Positions 33,385 to 43,974 of a stretch of DNA of 64,000 nt are shown in pieces (the stretch's first letter is position 1; each line of letters starts with the position of its first letter). This DNA comes from Diploptera punctata. Lineage: Eukaryota; Arthropoda; Insecta; Blattodea; Blaberidae. The notes under the pieces were generated by a model that was given only the letters and a program-made list of their open reading frames with translations, was not told the origin of the DNA and made no database searches. Made by a program: the position numbers and the translations under genes. The stretch covers positions 434,001-498,000 of the forward strand of contig JASPKZ010003432.1 in assembly GCA_030220185.1 (NCBI GenBank), written 5' to 3'.

Positions 33385-34960
33385 TATAGGAGTGAACAAA
33401 ATTATATACGGTACACAATTCGGGAAGTAAGTACACCTCGCTAAAGCTCGAGCTCAACACGTCATCGAATAGTAATGTACTATTTACTTCCCTTGTTGCG
33501 TACTTAACTATTATCCAGTTTTGCTGCTTGTGTAAATTGAAATAATATAACTGAAGTAGTGGAGTATAATTTGTCTCCCACACAATATAAAAGGGGGCAC
33601 AATTTGGCCGAGCTCCACGCGGACTGAGAAATGACGGAGGAGGGGAAGAGGAGGAAAGACAACGCGATAATGGATGATGTTGTGCTAACGAGCTCTTGGG
33701 AATGATTGACATAGCCGATCTCCGACCACCTCTCGTTCCATTTATCTGCATGTGAACTCCGCAGTGTGTGTGCATTGTAACAATCCCACACAACACAAAG
33801 TAATCATTTTACAAGTCTTCAGGATTAACTTTGAAAATCTAATCTTCATATATAGCTCATTTTATATTATTTTTCTTGCTATTATTTAAAACCCCTCCGA
33901 TGATATATTTTCATTGTTCATGGCGAAGAGTTTGTATGCTTATGTTATGATCCCACAACTTCCACCATGAACCCTACATGAAGTGAAAGAGACAAGAAAT
34001 CGAGACTCACTTGTGCCACTGGACTGCCCTTGCTTCATTTTGTAGGACTGAATTAGAATACTCAAATCTCTCTTTTTACCTTAGTTTAATATCTCCTATG
34101 TATAGTCGGCTCAGTCAGTTAGTTTATAGGCGGCATCAAAGTCAACTGTTTCCCTCTAGTTTAAAAAATTCATTGTTACTACACTCAGATTTAACCCAGG
34201 AAGTTAATGTGTGTTTGGAATAGGGAATTGGGTTGCCATTTTAACAGTATTTTCTTGAGAGAAATCCTTACATAAAACTGAAGATTGCAACACAGCAGGT
34301 ACATAGTTGTAACTTGTAGCCGCGCAAGCCACCCTCTCTTAAAGAAAAATACAGTTACCACTTGTCACTGAGCTCTTGCGAATCTGTATTAACGTGTGTG
34401 AAAGTGTCGACTCTCATATTTACTATAAAACTAGTTTGCATGCCGTAAAACAAAAACTATGTTTTCTAAATGTATAGTACATAGATTTGGAAAAAGTACT
34501 GTTAACCTTGCCGCTCCACCCCTTCTTAACAAACAAATACCGTTATGAGTTTGGCAACATCTACCCTCTGTAGGTAGGAGGACACTGGCATATCCCATAA
34601 GGTCTGTAGTAATTTCCTGAGTTAAATTAGAGTGTACCAGGTAGAGCCGGGGAGTTGTTAGAAGCTTCTAAGACGCCGCTCCAATCACCAAAAACTGAAA
34701 ACAGTTCTATGCCAATAATGTCTTCGCATTTTTAAATGACGTTTCCATGTCTACTCCACGTGGATGTAATTATCTTAACAGCGTTGCAAATTTTGTCCTT
34801 TGCAGTATCTTTAGTTGGTAAAAATTTATTCTAGTGAATACAACGTGACAACGCCGCTTGATATACTAAATACGTATGCATGCAAAATAGACATACCTAA
34901 CGACAAAGCAAAGCGCCTGTAAACTAAATGATTGAGCCGACTATAGGTATTACTCATTCA
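33385..34960. other. intron stretch of mixed composition
   Basis: 33420-33780 is less AT-rich and has two overlapping minus frames without a known domain, rich in Ser and Pro (LSRCLSSSSPPPSF). No splice-supported exon could be shown. Confidence 0.3.
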
Positions 34961-34969
34961 AAGTATCTC

Positions 34970-35140
34970 TGCAGGCGGAAGAATCAGGAAACTCTGTTTG
35001 TTGGTACACGTGACGTCATATAAGGCAGTGTACACTGGCAGCGTCCCACGTCCCATTCCCCTTTGCACTCGTAGATAGCAGTGTCACGTGGTCTATTCCT
35101 GCATAAACACGACTGCAGTGCCCTCCGTCAACATCTGCGC
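34970..35140. repeat. dispersed repeat, inverted partner of 5640-5825
   Basis: CTCTGCAGGCGGAAGAATCAGG...CACTGGCAGCGTCCCACGTCCC...GCACTCGTAGATAGCAGTGTCACGTG matches the 5.6-kb block reversed. It contains CACGTGACGTCA-type sequence. Confidence 0.7.
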
Positions 35141-35149
35141 TTATGCTGT

Positions 35150-35330
35150 GGTTTATCTACGACGCAACGCGCCAGCGCAAAAATTGTTCCCCATGTATTT
35201 AAATGGAAGTGGTTTATCTACAACGCAAATTGCTGGCGCAAAAAAATTGCGCTGACATGTCGCGTCGTGTTTTGGAATCTCTTGAATCCAGGACGCAATT
35301 TGCCAGCGCAAACAATGAATATAGAAGATA
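35150..35330. repeat. three-copy GCGCAA-rich repeat
   Basis: ACGCAACGCGCCAGCGCAAAAA, ACGCAAATTGCTGGCGCAAAAA and ACGCAATTTGCCAGCGCAAACA occur at about 60-70 bp spacing, two of them after GTGGTTTATCTAC. Probably part of a transposon end; unassigned. Confidence 0.6.
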
Positions 35331-36199
35331 TTACCCGTACTCATTGGTGTAATTGCTAAAAACAAATTAAGTTTTTATAACAAAAGTCGGAAATACAGTA
35401 CTTGTTTTATAACTTTCCAATTTTAACGACGAAAGTTAGATAGTTTTGTTGCAAATCATCGAGTTCTATACATGTTTTATACCCTTTTATACAATATGAG
35501 CATGAAGGAGTACAGAGATGTACAGAAAAAAGTTATTGTGGCTTGAACTTAGTCAAGAGATAAATAAAAGCTGTAAATATTGTATCTCGGGGATATTATG
35601 GATGTGCATAAATTTCGTCTTCTATTAAATCTAAAACCTGATAAAAACTGCTCAGGCGAAAATCTGAAGTATTCTAAAATTTGGTATATTCATCAACCAT
35701 ATATTTATTTAAGAACTAAAGAATAATTTATTCTATAATTTTCCATACAACATTCATATGATGCTGTTGCTCTAGGTACTTTTTCTGTCTTTACTAATAT
35801 TTCGAAATATTTTAATCGTTTAGCAACGACACGTGAAACTTTTTTTATGAAGAATTTTAATATGTTTATCTATTTAGACAAATTATGACTTTTCCTCTCA
35901 ATTTATTTTCAAAGTTCTTTGTTAGAATTGAAGTTCGCATACGTGAACGCTCATAAAATTAAATCCACCAGATGGCAGGACATATGTGTGGATGACCAAC
36001 ATTTGCATTTAATTCCAAACCATATTTTAAGAAATACATGTTCAATCACTTCATTTTGTTAGATTCCGATGGGTCAGTTTAGTGTACATCAGATTAGTTT
36101 ATAGTTTACTAAATAGTATGTATGTAATTTATTTTATTAGGTTATGGAGGGACAGATTTGTATACATTAGTTTTTGTAAACACATTTGGAAATTTATTA

Positions 36200-36380
36200 T
36201 GAACGTTGGTCATTTTTATTTTCCATATATGTGGTGCCATCTGGCGACAATTCCATAAACATATGCGCTGTAGCGTGTGCGCTCCATGCGAAACCAGCAT
36301 TACGCCGAGTGAAACCAGCATTACGCCGAGCGAAACGCGAATTCGCGTCACGTCGGGCGCGACACGCTGTATAATAAACC
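36200..36380. repeat. GC-rich patch with 19-20 bp direct repeats
   Basis: GAAACCAGCATTACGCCGAG is repeated directly and followed by GAAACGCGAATTCGCGTCACG, containing the palindrome CGCGAATTCGCG. Flanking GCGTGT/ACACGC are inverted. Confidence 0.6.
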
Positions 36381-36429
36381 GTAGCATAACTCCTTAAACG
36401 GGTAATACTTTAACGTGCTCCATGCCAAC

Positions 36430-36610
36430 GAGCCTTGTAAGAACATGTCGGGAGAGGATTTTAAGCCTTGGATCGTATACTTACATTTTTCTGATCACAC
36501 AAGGACATGGATGGCCTCCCTGGAGTGATAAGCTCAATATCGGAGCCACATCCCAGAAAACATGAACATTTAAGACAATAGTCCTATACAAAATGTACAC
36601 ATACGTATGA
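36430..36610 (-). mobile_element. dispersed repeat family G fragment
   Basis: GAGAGGATTTTAAGCC...GATCACACAAGGACATGG...CTCCCTGGAGTGATAAGCTCAATATCGG matches 57893-58090 and, more loosely, 54121-54420. Confidence 0.55.
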
Positions 36611-36704
36611 CTAATTAAATTATTTTTAAAACGGGTGTCATAAATAGACCTCAAATTTTAGGTCCTAAAAGATGAATATTTAGACACTTAAAATAATTAA
36701 CTTA

Positions 36705-36935
36705 CGAACTCACTAGCACTATTAAACCTGGAGGTTCATGGCTATGTGGACATATATTCCCCATACATCGCAATCCTGGGTTAATATTGTTCAATCATTT
36801 CCTGTATAATTTACCTCCCTATAATCACAGTTAATATTATTCTCCCATTTCATTCTTGGCCTTCCTACTATGCACTTTCTCTCTATATTTCCTACAACAA
36901 GTTTCTATGTTCCTTCTTTCATTTCTCAACATGGA
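36705..36935 (-). mobile_element. LINE family L1x, 3' fragment
   Basis: CTAGCACTATTAAACCTGGAGGTTCATGGC...CTCTATATTTCCTACAACAAG resembles the 4265 copy; heavily mutated. Confidence 0.55.
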
Positions 36936-37420
36936 ATCACTACAACCTGGAGCCAAATTCCTCAGGATGCTGGCCGAACTTCCATGAAAAAATGGTATCC
37001 CCTATGGGGAACCCATTAATCCCGATCCTCAGATAATATTGTCCAATCATTATTTCGTAGTTTCATTAAATATAAATAAATATATAAATAGACGCGATAT
37101 GCCTATAACAATAGATATAACTCCAACTCCATAGCATGACAGGCCTAGAAGGTTCTTGGCTACCATTCGGCTGCTAGCCTCACATTCACAATATTAATCT
37201 GAGATGTGAACGATCATCCAGCCCATGTAGGGGTTACATGTGATCAGCATGTCGCCCCCCCCCAGTCTCAACCTGGATTCCTTACTCATTATAGCTACCC
37301 AAATTCCTCACGATGCTGGATGGGCACCAGTTCCTATAACATGAGAAAATTTATTCCCCCATGTAGACTCGTACCAGCACATGTTATGTAGCTCTGCACC
37401 AAGGCATCGTGAATTAAACC
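36936..37420 (-). mobile_element. SINE family A, fragment plus diverged copy
   Basis: 36936-37020 is a short body piece. 37125-37420 runs from CATAGCATGACAGGCCTAGAAGG to TAGCTCTGCACCAAGGCATCGTG. A C9 run lies at 37255. Confidence 0.65.
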
Positions 37421-37689
37421 ATAGAGAAAAAACGAATAGAGGGAAAACTGCGTACAGTGACATCTAAAAATTTAGGTCGTTTACAATGAGCAAACTACAA
37501 TGGAAGCGCTATTTCATAGTAACAGAATATGTAACTAAATCAAACAAATGCAAGTCACATGGCGTGTTCACTCGGGGTTATGGTAAATTAACCATTTTGT
37601 AAATTGAAATTTTTAACTGCCATCCTTTCGTTCTATGTAGACGGTACTGTAAAATTATATATTATCGAAAGTTAAAAATCATTACTTAG

Positions 37690-37752
37690 ATTTTATTTTA
37701 CTGTAATTCGTAAGTAATACGTTTTATTTTACTGTAATTCGTAAGTAATACG
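37690..37752. repeat. 31-bp tandem duplication
   Basis: TTTTATTTTACTGTAATTCG plus TAAGTAATACG occurs twice in direct succession, nearly identical. Confidence 0.9.
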
Positions 37753-38827
37753 TTTTTAATGTGAATCTATTTTCAAAGATAAACCTACTAGAAGTGATAG
37801 AATTCTAAGATTTGTTAGGTTGGTAAGAGTGATGTTAGTATACAGCAGTTTCTAATAAACATTTTAAAAATGTGAGTGATTTTATAATGTATTTCTGATC
37901 TACGACATGACTAAGGTTCTTTAATAAATATTGTACAAAATATGTATGTGAGAATAAAGGGTAGGTCAATTGTACATTTTATAAAAAGCTCATAATGCAC
38001 GTTTTTAAATTTTAATAAACGAAAACAAATTAACGTTTTTATTTATTTCCATTCATCCCTTCTGTTAAAAAAAAATATTTAGGTCTGAGAGGCTGGGTAT
38101 AAATAATTCCATAATTATTTACCATATGGTGTGGTATAATTATAATTAATAATTCAACTTACCTGATATATTTTCTAAGTCCTATAGAACAACAGTGCGC
38201 ATGCGCCAGAGTTTATAGAGCCAGCGATAACCCACCATCGAACCACATATCGATTATTATCGTTGTTTTGATTATTATAATTTTTGTATGTATTTAGACA
38301 CTTTTAAAATGTAACGAACCTAAAAACTAACTAACTCACACTTAACCTAATTCAATTACTCTAACCTAGGGTGAATCCCATGAAACGCCTTTTTTTCACT
38401 CCTTAATAATCACAACCATCGATAACTCACTGGTTCCAACTATATAATATACTCTCTGGAGAAAATAGCAAGTCACCATCACAATATGTGTAATTGAATA
38501 AATACTTGAAAATTCTAAAATTAAGTTATAAAAATTGTTTTAATTATTTAAAAATGTTGCTAAATACAGAAGAAGGGTTATAATTCATAACAATAAACTG
38601 AAAAATCAAGGGTAAGCCCATAATTTTCCCACCAGACGGTGCTGAATTTCATATTAGTACCACCAAAAAAAAACGAAAAAAATTAGATGTCGTCAGTTAT
38701 TCTAAACTAACGCCGCTTGTTGCATGTACGCGAAACGTATCCACTTTCTCATCTGGTTCCTCTGTTCATTAAACCATTAAAAAAAGTGTATGAAAATAAC
38801 AATGAAGTACACACACAATTTACGTAC
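37753..38827. other. intron sequence, nothing recognised
   Basis: AT-rich DNA up to the donor of the ARID-end exon, with no exon, repeat or RNA gene that I can name. Confidence 0.35.
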
Positions 38828-39120
38828 CTGCTGCAAGGGATTGACTGTGTTGTTGAGGATGGGAAGGATGCGAAGGATGATGATGATTAGAATTGCCGTT
38901 CATGGCCGGTCTGCCACTCGTCACCAGGCTCAACGGTGACATCTGCGAAGGGTGGGTCGGTGCCAGATTTCCCATTGGACTACGCTGTATCATCTCTGTG
39001 TACGTACCGTAGCTGCTACGACGTCCTTCTCGCCGGTTACCATCTATCGCAGCCTGCAGTTCGGCTGGCGTACTTAGTCTTCTCTTCTCGCACTCGTATG
39101 GGTACAAATACTTCATGTAT
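38828..39120 (-). CDS. retn: ARID3/dead ringer (retained) internal exon, end of ARID domain
   Basis: Internal coding exon of an ARID3-family transcription factor, a nuclear AT-rich-DNA-binding protein. On the minus strand the acceptor TCTGTTGACAG precedes a single A that completes a split codon (CA|A, Gln, expected from the family). Then follow YMKYLYPYECEKR and ELQAAIDGNRREGRRSSYG, the end of the ARID/extended-ARID domain. The tail is rich in His, Pro and Ser (QMSPLSLVTSGRP, then HHHPSHPSHPQQHSQ). The exon is 293 nt and ends GCAGCAG|GTACGT, a strong donor, leaving one base (G) of a split Gly codon, matching the next exon. An open frame with an ATG runs upstream to 39137, but that ATG is inside the intron and is not the start. 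Family identity is strong; the insect symbol retn is by homology recalled, not searched. Confidence 0.93.
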
Positions 39121-39371
39121 CTGTCAACAGATGGCATTACATGTAGTATACATGACAGCTTTCACAATAAGAATAGGTTTTCTTGCTTAAGAACGAACAT
39201 TGAAATAAATAATTATAGTTATAAATCGTAATTATTTATAATATTGTTTTTATTTAATGATCTTTAATAACTAGATTCATTAACGTCAAAGAGTGTAAAA
39301 TAGCTTACAGAGTTTGCTGAGGTGCTCTTTATTTGAGACCGTGGTTCTTTCACGTGTCTTCGATCTATGAC

Positions 39372-39730
39372 AGGTCGGACCCGGTAGTTTAGAGATTATA
39401 TTACTTGCATCTAGTCCCAAGGATCGCGGGTTCAAACCCGCAGGATCGATGGAATTTTAGGATACTAAAATCCGGGAAGGACTTTAAGCCATGGGTGCTG
39501 AGTCTGAAGATTTTCGGACTCCTACAAGATCCTCAAGTCTACATAGTGCCCCTCAGCAAAATTTAATTGGTCTCCACCGTCGAAGTAAAACCTTAGTGTC
39601 CTACTAGATGTCTTCTCGAGCGATGTATTAACCACATGACATCCACTGACATCTATAGGGAAATGTGCGTAACTAAATTAACTTGGTCGAGATCTCCCGC
39701 TAGGGGAGCACTCATATATCTATGAGGGAC
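39372..39730 (+). mobile_element. SINE family B, full-length copy
   Basis: Head GGTCGGACCCGGTAGTTTAGAG and B-box GGGTTCAAACCCGC, then GATGGAATTTTAGGATACTAA, AGTCTGAAGATTTTCGGAC and the TAGGGAAATGTGCGTAACTAAATTAACTTGG tail. The T-arm pairs (GCGGG / CCCGC). Reference copy for the family here. It lies about 250 bp upstream of the ARID-end exon. Confidence 0.85.
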
Positions 39731-39810
39731 GTATGAGATACATACATTCAAATCTACGATAATGGGCCCAAGGCATTATTCCCCTTCCAAAGAAACCCAA
39801 CTAAAACAAC

Positions 39811-39985
39811 TCCATGGCGCGACAAGCCTAGAAGGCCCTTTGCCTACGAGCCGGCTGCCGGCCTCACATCCACATGTGTTAATCACAGAGGTAGACGATC
39901 ATTCAGCCAGTGTAGGGGTTACATGTGGTCAGATTGTCGGGTTCCCCAGCCGTTATAGCTGGTTTCTGAAGAAACCCACACTCTG
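39811..39985 (-). mobile_element. SINE family A, 3' half
   Basis: CATGGCGCGACAAGCCTAGAAGGCCC to CCAGCCGTTATAGCTGG; the tRNA-like head is missing. Confidence 0.8.
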
Positions 39986-40099
39986 AAATATTATCTCTTT
40001 AAAAACCCATCGACTCCAATCGGATTTCAACCCGTAATGATTCCATCAGCTTCATAAATATATTTATTAATGTCCTAGCTCTTATAACAATAATACTAT

Positions 40100-40375
40100 A
40101 TATATGAGATGAAATGAGTCCCTGTAATAGAGGTATGTGAATAACAAGAGTGCCGGCCGATCACGTCTGACGCACCATCACAGGGGCAGATGAACGAAAT
40201 GAAATGGATAAGTATGGAGAAATGGTGGAATGGAATCGTGGCAGGGAAAAACGGGAGAAACCCCGAGAAAAATCTACCTAAGCTCCGTTTCGTCCACCAC
40301 GAAACCCACATGGAGTGACCGAGACTCGATCTCGGGACCCCAGCGATGAGAGACGATTGACTAACCGCTTGCATC
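40100..40375 (-). mobile_element. SINE family E
   Basis: GAGATGAAATGAGTCCCTGTAATAGAGG..., CCGATCACGTCTGACGCACC, then GAGTGACCGAGACTCGATCTCGGGACC head on the minus strand. Confidence 0.75.
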
Positions 40376-40393
40376 ATTATTATAGGCTAATAA

Positions 40394-40510
40394 TGTAAAC
40401 ATTCACGATGCTGGATGCTTACCGGTCCAAATCACTTATTAAAATTCCCTGAGATAATTGTTTACCCATGGGGTCTCGAACCAGCGCGTATCCCGTAACT
40501 CGTGACCGAC
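40394..40510 (-). mobile_element. SINE family A fragment (head side)
   Basis: CACGATGCTGGATGCTTACCGG and GGGGTCTCGAACCAGCGCG match family A in reverse. Confidence 0.55.
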
Positions 40511-40794
40511 GATATCGGATATATGAACAATATTCTATTGGCTGAGGACAAGAATCAGAGGAGAGCGGGCTTAATGAATGTGACATTGAATCTAAGGATT
40601 CCATAAACCATAAAATTAGTATTTTTAGTTATGGGATAACATACCTTAATCCATTAAGCCAAGTTCTTGAAAATTAATTAAATGAACTAATTCTCTACCA
40701 TAATCAAGTTTTGTGACCGCGTTGCCAAGCATCTCCATCCATCCCTAACATGAGCTTATATATACATGTTATAATTACAATTTTGACATTGAGC

Positions 40795-41240
40795 AATGAA
40801 AGCTTAATATGACATAAGAAAAATAAATGCTCGGAGGGACCTGAACCCGGACCTCTGGATTTATATCCCAGTGCGCTACCGATTACGCTACCGAGCAATC
40901 TAGTAAAAACATTCATTTTTATTATATATTTTTTCATTATTACCAGATGTAGTGGGAACTCGGTCTCCACTGCCATCTGGTAGCTCCTATCACAAGTAAG
41001 TAAAATGAAGAGAATATTTTTACTTTATAGCAGTGACGCTTTATCGACGTTATAATTAAATGGCAGATGACAGTGGAGACCGAGTTCCCACTACATCTGG
41101 TAATAATGCGAATATATAAGAAAAATGAATGTTTGTACTAGACTTGCTCGGTGGCGTAATCGATAGCGCACTGGGATATAAATCCAGAGGTCCGAGTTGA
41201 AGTCCCATCCGAGCATTTATTTTCCTTATGTCATATATAT
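40795..41240. mobile_element. head-to-head inverted pair of a tRNA-like repeat
   Basis: Two arms (about 40795-40985 minus, 41065-41240 plus). Each contains, outward, CCAGATGTAGTGGGAACTCGGTCTCCACTG..., then a 70-nt tRNA-like unit (40903-40834 and 41148-41217): GCTCGGT(A/G)GCGTAATCG(G/A)TAGCGC, anticodon arm CTGGG-ATATAAA-TCCAG, and CCGAGC closing the acceptor stem. T-arms are mutated (only three pairs), so working tRNAs are unlikely. The arms end in TTATGTCATAT. A 70-80 bp spacer separates them. Confidence 0.7.
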
Positions 41241-41281
41241 ATATATATATATATTTGAATTTTTTCCTTAATTCCTAAAAA

Positions 41282-41620
41282 AAACTCCTGGCGCGACAGA
41301 CCTAGAAGGCCCTTAGCCTACCAGCCGGCTGCTGGCCTCACATCCACATGTGTCAACCACAGAGGTAGATGATCATCAGCCAGTGTAGGGGTGACGTGGT
41401 CAGCATGTCGAGGCCCCCAGCCGTTATAGCTGGTTTTCTCAACCTGAAGCTGCTACTTATTGTAGCTACCCAAATGCCTCACGATGCTGGGTGGACACCG
41501 GTCCCATACTGGCCGAAATACCATGAGAAAATTTATTCCCCCATGGAGACTCGAACCAGCGCAAGTCCCGTAGCTCTGCGCCAAGGCTTCCTGCCTTAAC
41601 CACTCGGCTATGGCGCGGGA
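41282..41620 (-). mobile_element. SINE family A, full-length copy
   Basis: On the minus strand CCCGCGCCATAGCCGAGTGGTTAAGGC (A-box), GCTGGTTCGAGTCTCC (B-box), then body and the end AGGTCTGTCGCGCCAGGAG. Reads as a serine/leucine-like tRNA head. Reference copy for family A together with 61418. Confidence 0.9.
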
Positions 41621-41639
41621 CTTTTCCTTAATTCACCTC

Positions 41640-42224
41640 TCTCAAATATTGATAGATGTTATTCTCCTACCTCATTCCCATCTTAGGCCAACCAGTTCAT
41701 AGAAAATAATGTGTGTAAATTTTGATAAGGATCCACGAAGTGCCAAGAGAAACACACATCACAGTGACATTGAGAGGAAGTGAAGAGTGGGACATACAGA
41801 TGTTGCGTGGGCCGGCACCTCAGCGAATTAAAAATGACTTGTGAATCATATGCAGACGTCATACCTTGTCAAAAGTACTACTGTTTAATATCAACTCAAT
41901 ACAAACAACTTTGCATAAATCAATTCAAAATATGAAAGGTGAGGAAAGAAAACAAAGAATGTATTTTTTTTGTAAAAATCAACAAATCCTGCCATCTCGT
42001 AAGATTTACTATGTGATTAGGATAATGTTACCAAATCATGAGGTTATAACCAGAGAGTTCTATCTGACTTTTTACCATAATTTTTATAGGACAGTGATTT
42101 AAGTTTATAACTAAGTATAGGATAAGGTGTGAAGGTCAATGGTAATGATTGACCTCAGAGATTATAAATATTATGAACAAAACATGAATGTTAATTATAG
42201 AAATGGCTCTTAAGTATAATATAA
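41640..42224. other. no gene seen
   Basis: A 78-codon frame at 41866-42102 has no recognisable domain. Confidence 0.3.
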
Positions 42225-42960
42225 TGTGACTATTTAACTCATGCCCCAAATTGGAGTCAATGACCAATCACGTTTCAATGATTTTTTATTTACAATCAAT
42301 CACAGTCGTGTTTCGCCTAGAATTTACCAACTAAAGTTTATCATAATAAAGAAAGCATCTCCTTTTTAACATTCTGAATAGGTCATAGCATTATTTTGCA
42401 GTGACTGACTCTCCAAGAAATACGGCTACCAGATTGTATATATAGTGCATGAATGTCAACACATACCGCATGCGGGAGTTAATATAAAAACATTTATAGC
42501 AATTGATTATACCACAAAAAAAAAACACTGTTTGCACTTTCTTAAATGTATTTTTTCCCAGGTAATAACATTCCAGAAAAATATAATAGTCATATTTACA
42601 TCATAGGACATCAGAAAGGAATTAATATACAGTTTGATGTGTTTCATTTTTTCTCCACTAGAGTGCATTCTTACAATATTGCGTTCCTTTGGCAATAAAT
42701 AATATGATCTGTTTGCAGTGATGAACAAAAGAAGCAAATGAAGCGTGCCAATCGTTTCTCATTTGTTTTCAAACATCGCCGTTTACATTAAATATATCAA
42801 TATTTTAAAATAACTATATTTAAATAATGATTTGTGAGTAAACTGTTTAATTTTATTCGTTAAATAGTCCTAACAAATGCCACTCTTGATTTCCAAATTC
42901 TCTAGATAAATTCACTCCTCACTTCGTGAGTCGTGAATTTATCGATAATTTGGAAACCAC
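42225..42960 (-). mobile_element. unnamed repeat TE-X, copy 2
   Basis: Reverse-complement match to 18560-19175. The right end forms a long hairpin (CCACTCTTGATTTCCAAATT... with AATTTGGAAACCACTCGTGG) containing CACTCCTCACTTCGTGAGTCGTG. Confidence 0.75.
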
Positions 42961-43775
42961 TCGTGGCATTACTTATGAAAAACAAAATGATAAAGTAATA
43001 TGTAGATAGAACCCTGTGGTTCTAACCTCGTGAAAAAAAAAATCATCACACAAGAACAGAATTCCTCAGCAAGTCAAATTTATGGTTTCGATTTTATGAA
43101 ATATATATTTATTTATTTTGTAAACCCTTAAATGGAGAAATCCAGTTTATTTTGCCAGCTTATTCAAATGTGTCATATTGAACTGAAAACAACCATACAA
43201 AACAGTAATGTATTACCTATGGATTATTGTTATATAATTTTACACAAATTAATTTCCAATTGCTTTCTGTTCCGACAATTATGTATCCGGTTTGATCATT
43301 TCATTTTGGCAATACTTTGGTAATAGTAGACCATAACTTGTTCAAAATGTGAGAGGTGTAATTTGGTTTGGTCAATATTCAATGTCTAACGAAGAATTTT
43401 TTTAATTATACGGTGTGCTCCCCTCGTTAGACCGACATTTATAACTTGAGGTGCGAGAACTTTGAAAAATCCTATAATGTGATAGAATAGGCCCTATACT
43501 ATAAATAACATATTTATAAGGCAACATGTATACTTGATTCTGCATAAATAAACGTTTGTCGAAATTAGGATACTTAGTAAATTACATCTCTTATGTTATT
43601 TAAGTTTTTTTTTTTCTTCTGCCTATATTTCTCACTTCTTTTACAAGGGAGACGAGTTAGGATTATGAGGGTTGAGCGAAATCACTACAGCAAAATCTTT
43701 GAAAAACTGGACTTGCATATGAAAAATATAAATACTTTTTAAAATCCATATTTAAAGCGAGTATAAAAGGGTCCT

Positions 43776-43955
43776 CCATGGCGCGACAAATCTAGAAGGT
43801 CATTAGTCTAACATCCGGCTGCTGGTCTCACATCCAAATGTGTTAATCATAGAAATAGGCTTTCATTTGGCCAATATAGGGGCAACATGTGGTCAGTATA
43901 TTGTGTAACCCAGCAATTATAGCTGGTTTTCTCAACTTGGATCATTACTTATTCA
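43776..43955 (-). mobile_element. SINE family A, 3' half
   Basis: CATGGCGCGACAAATCTAGAAGG to CAGCAATTATAGCTGG. Diverged. Confidence 0.75.
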
Positions 43956-43974
43956 TCATCATCATCATCCATGC

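Larger units (their letters stand above)
28389..38827 (-). other. ARID3 intron, about 10.4 kb
   Basis: Intron between the ARID-end exon and the middle exon; donor GTACGT, acceptor TTTTAG. It contains two LINE fragments on opposite strands, three Penelope-like fold-backs, SINEs, trinucleotide repeats, a fold-back with 30-bp arms at 33157-33383 and a block repeated in inverted orientation at 5.6 kb. I recognise no further ARID3 exon inside it. Confidence 0.85.

Noticed and set aside
33374..33796. 140-codon minus-strand frame as a gene
   Set aside because: No known domain, overlaps another frame of similar length, and lies in the ARID3 intron without splice support.
38936..39190. 84-codon plus-strand frame
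   Set aside because: Antisense to the ARID-end exon and running into the intron.
40834..40903. functional tRNA gene
   Set aside because: Cloverleaf-like, but the T-arm is broken, a mutated inverted copy lies 250 bp away, and both sit in repeat arms.
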